Source: Chloroflexota bacterium (GTDB taxonomy: Bacteria > Chloroflexota > Anaerolineae > Anaerolineales > Villigracilaceae). From it: 64,000 nt of DNA. Where the stretch lies: positions 1 to 64,000 of the forward strand of contig JACRPQ010000017.1 in assembly GCA_016223135.1 (NCBI GenBank), in the 5' to 3' direction. Of the stretch, positions 47,794 through 55,539 are shown one piece after another. Below the pieces are notes generated by a model, which made no database searches, had not been told where the DNA came from, and was given only the letters and a program-made list of their open reading frames with translations. The position numbers and the translations under genes are program-made. Position 1 is the stretch's first letter; each line of letters starts with the position of its first letter.

Positions 47794-48704
47794 TTTTGTT
47801 CTGTTTCACCTTCAGGAGATAAAACTTTTATCAACTTTAAACGAGTTTCCTTATTTAATCCATAAAGATATATTTTCTTGGGTTCTTGGCTATTTCGATA
47901 TGACATTCCACTTTTTGCATAGCCTTTTGTTATGCCTATTTCTAGCCAGTTTGCTGCTTTATAACTTGTTCCTAAATATCTTGATGGTTGCACAAAGGTC
48001 TCTGCAATTAATGGAGTAATTGAATAATACCAAGCCCAATCGGAAACAACCTTCTCTGTTGACAGGGAAAGAATTTTTGAAGCAAGATTTTTCACTTTCA
48101 CTGTCGGCAAAATCAAAAATCGGCTGTTGTTGATTACCTTATTCAAGATGTCTTCGCGCGTAAAGCCCAATTTTTGGAGAATCTGATTTCTTGGACTGAG
48201 ATTCCAAGCAGGTGAGGAATAGGCAATAGCACCCAAAATGATATTCTCAGAAACGATTAGATATTTGAGAGTACGTCCAACTGTAACCTTGTGACCCAAA
48301 TAGTGGTATTGCTCGACTAGGTAATTCCAAATTTGTTCCTCTTTGTTACTCTTTGCTAAAACAAAATCAATTAAGTTGGGAATTTGAGTTACTTCATTTG
48401 GAATGATATATTTTTCAAGTTTAGGTATTGGGGCATTGTTTTCTTTTTTAGTTTTCCTTGTTACTTTTGGTTCAGGTAGTTTGATCACTCCCCTTTTCTC
48501 CAGTTGTATTAAAACATCACGGCAAGCCCTATCTTTTAGCCAGCCATTTGGTTGTCTCCAGTTTAGCCTTTTACAAACTTCTTTTGAAATTCGAGTTCTT
48601 CCGAACTTATAGTATCTCTTTACACATGATTTGACCACACCTATTGAAGATGCTGTGAATTTTCTCCCTCGCAGCGTAATCGGTGTAGTAATCTTTGGCT
48701 TCAT
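47790..48704 (-). CDS. DUF4338 protein, DruA-like
   Basis: A 304-aa protein matching the DUF4338/DruA pattern throughout: SKEVCKRLNWRQPNGWLKD, RACRDVLIQLEKRGVIKLP, YHYLGHKVTVGRTLKYLIV, ILGAIAYSSPAWNLSPRNQ, NNSRFLILPTVKVKNLASKI, DWAWYYSITPLIAETFV, then YLGTSYKAANWLEIGITKGY. DruA is a core protein of Druantia type I defence; DUF4338 proteins also spread as stand-alone, transposase-like genes. The ATG at 48704 follows a TATAAT at 48725-48720; a TTG ten codons upstream would overlap that -10. None of the other Druantia genes (DruB-E) is present; NurA and HerA follow instead. Confidence 0.85.
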   Translation of the reverse strand: MKPKITTPITLRGRKFTASSIGVVKSCVKRYYKFGRTRISKEVCKRLNWRQPNGWLKDRACRDVLIQLEKRGVIKLPEPKVTRKTKKENNAPIPKLEKYIIPNEVTQIPNLIDFVLAKSNKEEQIWNYLVEQYHYLGHKVTVGRTLKYLIVSENIILGAIAYSSPAWNLSPRNQILQKLGFTREDILNKVINNSRFLILPTVKVKNLASKILSLSTEKVVSDWAWYYSITPLIAETFVQPSRYLGTSYKAANWLEIGITKGYAKSGMSYRNSQEPKKIYLYGLNKETRLKLIKVLSPEGETEQK

Positions 48705-48719
48705 AGTCCTATTGTAATA

Positions 48720-48725
48720 ATTATA
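48720..48725 (-). promoter_or_regulatory. -10 element of the druA-like/nurA/herA operon
   Basis: A perfect TATAAT preceded by GGG on the minus strand. A TTGACA exists at 48742-48737 but only 11 bases away, too close for a classical pair. The start would fall about 10 bases before the ATG. Confidence 0.55.
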
Positions 48726-48998
48726 CCCGCGCAATCTGTCAATCCAACAAGAAAAGAAAGACTCTCTAGAATTTGCCGGGTTTCATCCATTATTTAGGCA
48801 TGAAAAACCTTTATTAGGCGAAAAGCATCCTCATATGGGGAGGCACCACGACAACAGGTAAAAACCAAGAAACAAGAAAAAAGAAACCAACCCTGCAAGT
48901 GGAAATAGGTGAACACCGCCTCTCTTGAGCGCTTTATTCTTCTACAAATGCTCGGTCAATCGCGGTTCTATGGAACCCCCATCAGGTCTCCGCGAAAC

Positions 48999-49208
48999 TT
49001 ACCCAATCCTCCCTTTCAACTCTTGCGGGTCCAAATACATTTCCACATACCCGCAGTTGGGACAGGCGCGCGCCAGCGTAATTTTGGTGACCACCCTGAG
49101 CATCCCCGTCTGCTTTTTGGATACGTACCCAGACTGTCCGCTTCCAGACCAACTCATGTAGCCTTCGTCCATTGACGTATTGCACTTGGGGCAGGGGTGT
49201 GTTTTCAT
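48999..49208 (-). CDS. Small zinc-ribbon protein
   Basis: A 69-aa protein with two zinc knuckles, CPKC (6-9) and CPNC (near 49-52), separated by a beta-rich stretch with SGQSGYVSKK. It has the form of a stand-alone zinc ribbon often annotated as a nucleic-acid-binding protein. GGAGAATGAC before the ATG is a good ribosome binding site. Function unknown. Confidence 0.7.
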   Translation of the reverse strand: MKTHPCPKCNTSMDEGYMSWSGSGQSGYVSKKQTGMLRVVTKITLARACPNCGYVEMYLDPQELKGRIG

Positions 49209-49557
49209 GTCATTCTCCTTCGGTTCCGATAAAGATAATTCGCAAGCCTTGCCCCTTCCTAGCCACCCGACATTTTTGTTTTGGGACGCAGATGAACGCT
49301 GATTTAGTTTTTTTCTGCATTTATCTGCGTTTTTCAGCGTCCCATTTGAAACTGTCAGGTCAGTAGACCCCTTCTATTTATGTGAACTCCAAGCGGGTAA
49401 ATAAGTTTGGGAGGCGCTTTCGGAGACAACAGGTCACACCTGCGCTTGCGCGCTGACGCAAGTGTTCAGGGCTGACTTTACTGCCGCCCCGTAAAAATCG
49501 CACGGAGATTTCAACAAGGCGGGGTTGGTCGTGAAGGGCGAGGGGATGGCTTCCGCC
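49209..49557. other. Intergenic region with an inverted repeat, no gene seen
   Basis: About 350 bases. An inverted repeat spans 49276-49345: GGGACGCAGATGAACGCTGA and TATCTGCGTTTTTCAGCGTC, a relative of 3101-3190. The rest shows only short palindromes (TGCGCTTGCGCGC near 49441). Confidence 0.5.
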
Positions 49558-49776
49558 TCACCCCTCCCTCGGCGCGCGCATTTCATCCAGCCGCTGACGC
49601 AGTTCGATCTTGCGTTCGTCTGCCGCGTGGCGGATTTCCTCGAAAAATTTCTGTCCGCGCTCGCGGAGTTGGGAACGCAGCTCTTCGCCCGGTTCTGGCG
49701 TCAGCAGCAGGGCGATCACCGCACCCACCAGCCCGCCGACCAAGATTCCAATCAGAAAGCCGAATATTCTTCGCAT
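49558..49776 (-). CDS. YtxH-like small membrane protein
   Basis: 72 aa: an N-terminal Gly-rich membrane helix (GFLIGILVGGLVGAVIALLL, 6-25) followed by TPEPGEELRSQL and a charged amphipathic helix. This is the YtxH layout of stress- or envelope-associated small proteins. AAGGAGAATTC precedes the start. Confidence 0.75.
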   Translation of the reverse strand: MRRIFGFLIGILVGGLVGAVIALLLTPEPGEELRSQLRERGQKFFEEIRHAADERKIELRQRLDEMRAPREG

Positions 49777-50032
49777 GATGAATTCTCCTTGTTAGTGTCA
49801 TTGCGACCTTTGGAAAGCAATGGGGATTGCTTCATCGGGCTGCGCCCTCCTCGCATGACAAGATTCTGCTGAAACGATTATAGATGAAATTCGGATTTTG
49901 TGGAATAATCAAAGCGCCGGGTGTATCTGTTTCGGAACGCCACGGCATCATACTCAAGGCTGTTCAAGGCGCGGCAAATCAGGGGATGACCGCAACCATA
50001 CAACGGCTCCTACCATACGATTGGAGGATACC

Positions 50033-50920
50033 ATGTCCACACCTGCTCCTGTTTCCACCGGTGCGCCTGCTGCGGCGCGCAAAAAAGTCACCACGCTCAC
50101 CTTCCGCCAGAAAAAGGAACGCGGCGAAGTCATCACCATGCTCACCGCCTACGATTACCCCACCGCGCTGGCAATGGATAAAGCCGGCGTTGATTCCATC
50201 CTCGTGGGCGATTCGCTGGGGATGGTCGTTCTGGGTTATGAGAACACGCTTCCCGTCACCATGGAAGAGATGCTCCATCACTGCCGGGCGGTGGCGCGCG
50301 GCGCGAAGACCGCGCTGCTCGTCGGCGATATGCCGTTCATGTCGTATCAGGTTTCGGTTGAGGAAGCCGTCCGCAACGCCGGCAGATTCCTTCAGCAAGG
50401 CGGCATGGACGCAGTCAAACTGGAGGGCGGACGCGAACGCGCAGACGCCATCCGCGCCATCACCGGCGCAGGCATTCCCGTCATGGGACACATCGGTCTG
50501 ACGCCGCAATCCGTCCATCAACTGGGCGGCTTCCGTGCGCAGGGCAAGACCACCGCCGCCGCAAAGCGCCTCGTGGAGGACGCTCTCCTGCTCGAAGAGG
50601 CGGGCTGTTTCAGCATCGTGCTTGAATCCGTCCCTGCGCGGCTGGCGGCGCTCATCTCGAAGCGGCTGTCCATCCCCACCATCGGCATCGGCGCAGGCGC
50701 GGGCTGCGACGGTCAGGTGCTCGTCACGCACGACTTGCTCGGTCTGTTCGAACGCTTCACCCCCAAGTTCGTAAAAAAATACGCCAACCTTCACGCCGAA
50801 ATGCAAAGGGCGTTTGCCGATTACATCGAGGACGTGGAGACCCGCCGCTTTCCCGCTCCCGAACACACGGTGGAGATGGACGACCGTGAATGGGAAGGGC
50901 TGTTGAAGGAATTGGGCTGA
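50033..50920 (+). CDS. panB: 3-methyl-2-oxobutanoate hydroxymethyltransferase
   Basis: A 295-aa enzyme making ketopantoate from alpha-ketoisovalerate and methylene-THF, the first pantothenate step. Landmarks are MLTAYDYPTA, DSILVGDSLGMVVLGY with the Mg-binding Asp, MPFMSYQ, AVKLEGG, GHIGLTPQSVHQLGG, EDALLLEEAGCFSIVLE and GIGAGAGCDGQVLV. GGAGG at 50023-50027 selects ATG 50033; the longer frame upstream has no conserved sequence. A 15-residue Ala/Pro-rich extension precedes the conserved core. panE follows by 22 bases. Confidence 0.96.
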   Translation: MSTPAPVSTGAPAAARKKVTTLTFRQKKERGEVITMLTAYDYPTALAMDKAGVDSILVGDSLGMVVLGYENTLPVTMEEMLHHCRAVARGAKTALLVGDMPFMSYQVSVEEAVRNAGRFLQQGGMDAVKLEGGRERADAIRAITGAGIPVMGHIGLTPQSVHQLGGFRAQGKTTAAAKRLVEDALLLEEAGCFSIVLESVPARLAALISKRLSIPTIGIGAGAGCDGQVLVTHDLLGLFERFTPKFVKKYANLHAEMQRAFADYIEDVETRRFPAPEHTVEMDDREWEGLLKELG

Positions 50921-50942
50921 CGCGCCTCGCCGCAGGAATCAC

Positions 50943-51893
50943 ATGAACATTCTTATCGTCGGTACCGGCGCGCTTGCCTGCCTCTTCGCCGCGCGGCTGG
51001 CGCAGGCAAAACACACCGTCACCATGCTCGGCACGTGGCAGGCGGGCATCGAAGCGCTCAACCGCGAAGGCGTGCGGCTGGTGGATGCGCAAAACCGGGA
51101 ATGGCGCTTCCCTGTCCGCGCTGCAAGCGATCCGCGCGAATGCGGCAGGGTAAAGTACGCCATTGTGCTGGTCAAAGCCTGGCAGACGGAACGCGCCGCG
51201 CGTCAACTGCGGGATTGTCTGGCAGACGACGGACTCGCCCTCACTCTCCAAAACGGACTCGGCAACCGCGAAACGCTCATACGGGACCTGGGAACGGGGC
51301 GCGTCGCCCTGGGCAGTACCACCACTGGAGCCACTTTACTGGGTCCCGGGCTGGTCAAGGCTGGAGGGGAAGGAGTCGTTTCGTTGGAACAGAATCCGGC
51401 TCTCGGTCCGCTTGTGGAAGCGTTGACGTCAGCCCGTTTCAGCGTGCAGCCGGTGGATAATCCCGATGCGCTGGTTTGGGGCAAACTGGTCATCAATGCC
51501 GCCATCAATCCGCTGACGGCGCTGCTGCGCGTAAAAAACGGCGTATTGCTGGAAGACCCATTTGCGTGCGAGGTCATGCGGGCATTGGCGCGTGAAGCCG
51601 CCGAAGTCGCCCGCGCAGAACATATCGTCCTGCCATTCGATGACCCGATTGCCAAAGTGGAAGAAGTGGCGCAAAAGACCGCCGCCAACACATCCTCCAT
51701 GCTGCAGGATGTCTTGCGCGGCGCGCCAACCGAGATTGATGCGATTTGCGGAGCGGTGGTGCAAACGGCGGAAAAGCACCGCCTCGATGCGCCCGTCAAT
51801 TGGGTGTGCTGGCGCTTGGTGAAGGCGCTCCAAGCGAACCCACAGGAGGACAAACTAACTCTCCTTCACTCCTCTGCACACATGGTAAGATAA
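50943..51893 (+). CDS. panE: 2-dehydropantoate 2-reductase
   Basis: A 316-aa NADP-dependent reductase forming pantoate. The Rossmann motif ILIVGTGALACLFAARLA is at 3-20, LVKAWQT with the catalytic-type Lys near 78, LQNGLGN near 104-110, KLVINAAINPLTAL with the second catalytic Lys near 182, and TSSMLQDVLRGAPTEIDAI near the C-terminus. Operon with panB; panC/panD are not nearby. Confidence 0.94.
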   Translation: MNILIVGTGALACLFAARLAQAKHTVTMLGTWQAGIEALNREGVRLVDAQNREWRFPVRAASDPRECGRVKYAIVLVKAWQTERAARQLRDCLADDGLALTLQNGLGNRETLIRDLGTGRVALGSTTTGATLLGPGLVKAGGEGVVSLEQNPALGPLVEALTSARFSVQPVDNPDALVWGKLVINAAINPLTALLRVKNGVLLEDPFACEVMRALAREAAEVARAEHIVLPFDDPIAKVEEVAQKTAANTSSMLQDVLRGAPTEIDAICGAVVQTAEKHRLDAPVNWVCWRLVKALQANPQEDKLTLLHSSAHMVR

Positions 51894-51920
51894 AGCCCAA
51901 ATTACGACATGGAGGCATTC

Positions 51921-52811
51921 ATGCGCAAATGGCTTATTCTTTTGGCGCTGGTAATTTTGCTGTTTCCCTCGTCCGTGCAGGCGCAGGAGAGCGGGGCTGT
52001 CAAACTGGATACCTTAAACGTCATGCTCTGGTCGGAATATGACCAGCCGAGTATGCTGGTCATTTACAAATTCACAGTCACCGAGGATACAACTGTGCCT
52101 GCGAATGTGACTCTGCGTTTCCCCGCCGACGCCAATATCACGGCTGTGGCGTATGAGAGCGGCGGCGAATTGCTGCTGGCGCAGTATCAACCGCTCACCA
52201 TCGAAAACGGGCAATGGCAGGCAATTCAGATTTTTCTTACCGAGCGCACGACTTATCACATCGAGTATTATCAGCCTCTCAAACGCAGCGGCGAAACGAG
52301 GTCATTTACGTATCAATGGACGGGCGATTATGCCGTCAATGAGTTCAATGTCGATGTGCAATTGCCCGCCGACAGCAAAGGCGCCAAGACGGAGCCGGTC
52401 ATTCCGCTGATGCAAAGCGCTTCTTCGTTCACCGGCGGCGCACGCCTGAATGCCCTCGCTGAAGGGCAAACCTATCAATTGCAATTGGAATACGCCCGCT
52501 CGAGCGAAACGCCTGTGGCGACGGCTGTTTCCTCTCAAGTTGAACCGCTCACGCCGGTGGATGAGAACGCAGACGGGCGCGCAACGCTCAAGAACCTGCC
52601 TCTGGTACTCGGCGGGTTTGGCATGGCGCTCATCGTAGCGGCGCTGGTATATTTCTTTCGCGGTCAATCCGCTTCGGCGCGTTCCGCAAAGCCGCGCAAG
52701 CGTTTACAAAAGCAGGAAGAGACAAGTGTGCCAGGTTACTGCCCTGAATGCGGCACGCGCTCACAGCCAGGCGACCGCTTCTGCCGTGTGTGTGGGAGCA
52801 AGCTGCGGTGA
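51921..52811 (+). CDS. Exported protein with membrane anchor and C-terminal zinc ribbon
   Basis: About 296 aa. A signal peptide (RKWLILLALVILLF, cleavage near VQAQ) is followed by an extracytoplasmic beta-rich domain, a membrane helix (LPLVLGGFGMALIVAALVYF, about 226-245), a basic stretch and a cytoplasmic zinc ribbon with CPECGTRSQPGDRFC and CGSK. ATGGAGG precedes the ATG at 51921, favouring it over the one four codons earlier. Function unknown; such proteins may sense envelope state and act through the zinc ribbon. Confidence 0.7.
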   Translation: MRKWLILLALVILLFPSSVQAQESGAVKLDTLNVMLWSEYDQPSMLVIYKFTVTEDTTVPANVTLRFPADANITAVAYESGGELLLAQYQPLTIENGQWQAIQIFLTERTTYHIEYYQPLKRSGETRSFTYQWTGDYAVNEFNVDVQLPADSKGAKTEPVIPLMQSASSFTGGARLNALAEGQTYQLQLEYARSSETPVATAVSSQVEPLTPVDENADGRATLKNLPLVLGGFGMALIVAALVYFFRGQSASARSAKPRKRLQKQEETSVPGYCPECGTRSQPGDRFCRVCGSKLR

Positions 52812-52854
52812 AATCGAGCAGGTAAACCGCGTAAAAGGGCTAATGCAATAACAC

Positions 52855-52900
52855 GAAGCAAAAGATGACGGGCGCTGGTGCGCCCGTCATCTTTTGCTTC
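52855..52900. terminator. Bidirectional terminator between convergent genes
   Basis: A 21-bp perfect stem: 52855-52875 (GAAGCAAAAGATGACGGGCG, then C) with 52880-52900, loop TGGT. T-rich flanks occur on both sides of the stem itself (CTTTTGCTTC). Confidence 0.85.
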
Positions 52901-52923
52901 TTCCCCTCTTTGCGGGTTCGTCC

Positions 52924-55026
52924 TTATGGACGCTTGTACGTCGAAACGTTGCCACCAAGATCGGCAATCGAGTCGATCAAAATCTGGGCGATGAATTTGC
53001 CGTTATGTACAAACGCGCCCGGGTCCTTCTGGTAGTACTGGTAGTTGAAGGCGGCTTTGAGCAGGCGAGGCGTCCAGGCGGAAAAGCTCTTACCGTCTGC
53101 GCCGAAGAAGTACGGGTAGGCGGCTGGGTTGTAGGTGATGGGCGTGCCTTTGCTTTCACCATACGCCTGAATTTGGGCATACAGCGCCTCAGCCAGAGCG
53201 TCGAGTTCAGCCTTCACGCCTTCAGTGACGTCGCCGTCGCCGTCATAGTCATGGTCGCCGATGCGGTAGGTCTCGACTTCGGTGCTGTTAGCGTGACAAG
53301 CGGCACAAGCCTCAACCTTGGGTTCAAGCGCATGGACGTTGTGGCAGTCCTGGCACTTGTTGAGCGGATGGGCTGTGAAAGCGCCCACGTATTCCTTGCC
53401 GTCATACATATAGGCGCCCTGCACTTCAGAGCCGAACAGGGTGGCGCCAGCGGCAAAATAGTGGATGTTGCTGAAGCTCAGGCGTTTGCCTTCAGCAGGA
53501 CCGGAGTCATCATTGGCGGCGCCGGAAGCGCGAATGGCGCCATCCACTGTGACTTTGGAAGAGCGTCCCTGGTGGCACAGCAGACACAGGTTGCCGTCAT
53601 CGGCTACGAATTTGCCTTCGGCATCCTTGCCGCCAAAGCTGACTTCGACGCCGGAGGGGAATTTTACAGAGGCAACTGCATAGCGCTCGGGCCAGGCTTC
53701 CTCGTTATGGCAGGTGGTGCACATGAACCCGTTGGAAGGTTCGCCTGCGATGTTGAGACCGTTCTTCAAGAAGAACGGAACGCCCTCAGCCGTGTGGCAT
53801 TTGGTGCAGGCGGCGGGAACTTCGCCTTCTTCGTCCCAATGGCGGAAGGGTTCGGTGTTGCCGGCAAAGTGACCGGCGTCGTTGCGCGCCAAACCGCTGA
53901 CATCGCCGCCGAGGTCTTCGATGGAGTCAATCAGCAGTTGAATGACGTATTTGCCGCCGTGAGCAAATTTGCCCGGATCTTTCTGGGCGAGTTGATAGTT
54001 GTAGGCGGCTTTGAGCAGGCGCGGGGTCCAGTTGGGATACGGTTTGTCATCTGCGCCGAACCAGTAGGGATAGGCAGCCGCGTTGTATTTGATTTCGGCG
54101 CCGGCTGTGTTGACAGCGTACTTTTGGATTTCAGCCAGCAGCAGGTCCTGCAGCCCTTGGAGTTCGTAGTAGATGCCTTCTTCTGTGTCGCCATCGCCGT
54201 CGTAATCGGAGGCGGAGGAGACCATGCGGATGTTCTTCAAGTCATCCACGCTGGCAACGCCCTCATGGCAGAAGGCGCACTGGTCAATTTTGACCTGCAG
54301 AGTATGCGGGTCATGACAGCCGGTGCAAGTGTCGTATCCTTCCACATGGCGGAATTTGCCATCGTAGGTCTTGCCGTCGTATTGATAGCCGCCTTGCACA
54401 ACGCCGCCATAGAGAGTGGCAGCCGCCGGATAGTAATGTACGTTGCGGAAGCCGAAGGGGCGGTCATTGACGGGAGCGGGAACGGCGTCGGGAGCGTCCA
54501 CAGCGTTATAGTCCGCAATTGCCTTATCCACGCTCACCTTGGATTCACGTCCCTGATGGCATTCCATACAGCGGCTGTCGTCTCCGGCGGCAATCGTTAC
54601 ACCGGACGGGAATGTTACTTCGGTCTTGGTGAGGGTAACGGAGTTGTGGCACGCCACGCACTGAATGCCAAAGACCTCCTTGGCAGGCACAGCCAGGTCA
54701 ACCTTTCCCGCTTCAGAACCGTCCACACCCAGGAAATCCTGATAACCCTGGGTGCTGTGGCATTTGGCACAGGCAGTGGGCACTTCTGCTGGATCTTCTT
54801 CGTCCCAATGGCGGAACGCTTCGGTGTCACTGGCGTTATGGGCAGAGCCCTCCCAGGCAGCGAGATAGGGAACTTCCACCTCAGGCTGTGTAACAACCTC
54901 TTCCGTCGGGGCAGGAGCGGGAGGTTCGGTGGGAGGGGCGGGGGCTTCGGTGGGTTCAGCGCCGCAAGCGGTAATGAGGACAGCCGCCAAAAGCAGAGAA
55001 CCGAGAAGCATTAAAGTCTTTTTCAT
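52924..55026 (-). CDS. Decahaem c-type cytochrome lipoprotein
   Basis: 700 aa. Lipobox LITAC gives Cys21, followed by a Pro/Glu/Thr-rich linker. Ten CXXCH motifs occur: CAKCH, CVACH, CMECH, CTGCH, CAFCH in the first half and CTKCH, CTTCH, CLLCH, CQDCH, CAACH in the second. The halves match each other in order and context (AFRHWDEE/PFRHWDEE, FPSGV, DYDGDGD, TPRLLKAAYNYQ/TPRLLKAAFNYQ), so the protein arose by duplication of a pentahaem unit. DYDGDGD loops resemble calcium sites. It is expected on the outer face of the membrane in electron transfer. The next genes upstream encode its probable redox partners. Confidence 0.93.
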   Translation of the reverse strand: MKKTLMLLGSLLLAAVLITACGAEPTEAPAPPTEPPAPAPTEEVVTQPEVEVPYLAAWEGSAHNASDTEAFRHWDEEDPAEVPTACAKCHSTQGYQDFLGVDGSEAGKVDLAVPAKEVFGIQCVACHNSVTLTKTEVTFPSGVTIAAGDDSRCMECHQGRESKVSVDKAIADYNAVDAPDAVPAPVNDRPFGFRNVHYYPAAATLYGGVVQGGYQYDGKTYDGKFRHVEGYDTCTGCHDPHTLQVKIDQCAFCHEGVASVDDLKNIRMVSSASDYDGDGDTEEGIYYELQGLQDLLLAEIQKYAVNTAGAEIKYNAAAYPYWFGADDKPYPNWTPRLLKAAYNYQLAQKDPGKFAHGGKYVIQLLIDSIEDLGGDVSGLARNDAGHFAGNTEPFRHWDEEGEVPAACTKCHTAEGVPFFLKNGLNIAGEPSNGFMCTTCHNEEAWPERYAVASVKFPSGVEVSFGGKDAEGKFVADDGNLCLLCHQGRSSKVTVDGAIRASGAANDDSGPAEGKRLSFSNIHYFAAGATLFGSEVQGAYMYDGKEYVGAFTAHPLNKCQDCHNVHALEPKVEACAACHANSTEVETYRIGDHDYDGDGDVTEGVKAELDALAEALYAQIQAYGESKGTPITYNPAAYPYFFGADGKSFSAWTPRLLKAAFNYQYYQKDPGAFVHNGKFIAQILIDSIADLGGNVSTYKRP

Positions 55027-55539
55027 CGAATTGCATTTCTCCTTTCAGTGGGTTTGGGGAAGATGGATATATGAATTAGCCGCTATGCACCTCCTTATCG
55101 TATTACTTGTTACTTGCGAGCATCCATCGCAACCGTGAAGATCGGTAGCGCGTTATTCATCTGCCATTGAAATGACGCTTCAAAAGTTGTGTTGCAACTG
55201 GGGATTTAAGATTATTAGTCGTTTTAATCTAAAACTCATTTTAATATAAGCACCTGCCATAGGTAAGAATAAGTGTCACTTGGCAGCATAGATGAAAGTA
55301 ACAAATTTCACAAAGTGTATAAAAACTACACAAAATCTACAATTTCGAGGTAAAACAGCCCCTTGTTACCTAAACGTATGAGAGAAAACCACCGATGCCG
55401 CGAGTTTGGAATTGATTTTGACCAAAACCTTCGAGAGGGTGCGTAACCTCTAATTGAATAACAGAAGGCGCCTGCGGAGCGCCTTCTGTTATGTTTGCAA
55501 GAAAACGACGTTAGAAAGCGTTATTACGCGTTTGCTGCG
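55027..55539. other. AT-rich regulatory gap upstream of the decahaem gene
   Basis: About 510 bases, no gene seen. Strongly AT-rich between 55200 and 55380 (TCATTTTAATATAAGC, CACAAAGTGTATAAAAACTA). The decahaem gene has AAAGGAGAAATGC before its ATG. A hairpin closes the right end. The gap separates the decahaem gene from the cytochrome b-c operon, so they may be separately transcribed. Confidence 0.5.
55458..55492. terminator. Hairpin after the cytochrome b-c gene
   Basis: ATAACAGAAGGCGC (55458-55471) and GCGCCTTCTGTTAT (55479-55492) form a 14-bp perfect stem around CTGCGGA. Confidence 0.75.

Noticed and set aside
47790-48704. Complete Druantia system
   Set aside because: Only the DruA-like gene is present; the large helicase DruE and other Druantia genes are absent, so the name is not applied to the operon.
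47790-48734. Insertion sequence around the DUF4338 gene
   Set aside because: No terminal inverted repeats or target duplication were seen, and the gene overlaps the next frame by ATGA, which favours an operon. Not fully excluded without other copies to compare.
48737-48742. TTGACA as -35 for the druA-like operon
   Set aside because: Only 11 bases from the TATAAT, too short for a sigma-70 spacer; the -10 alone is kept.
52894-55014. A 706-codon open frame on the plus strand opposite the decahaem gene
   Set aside because: It is an antisense shadow: the minus strand carries ten CXXCH motifs, a lipobox and a ribosome binding site, while the plus frame has no family-like features.
55027-55539. 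Riboswitch (c-di-GMP or similar) upstream of the decahaem gene
   Set aside because: None of the conserved riboswitch core sequences I know is present; only AT-rich DNA was seen.
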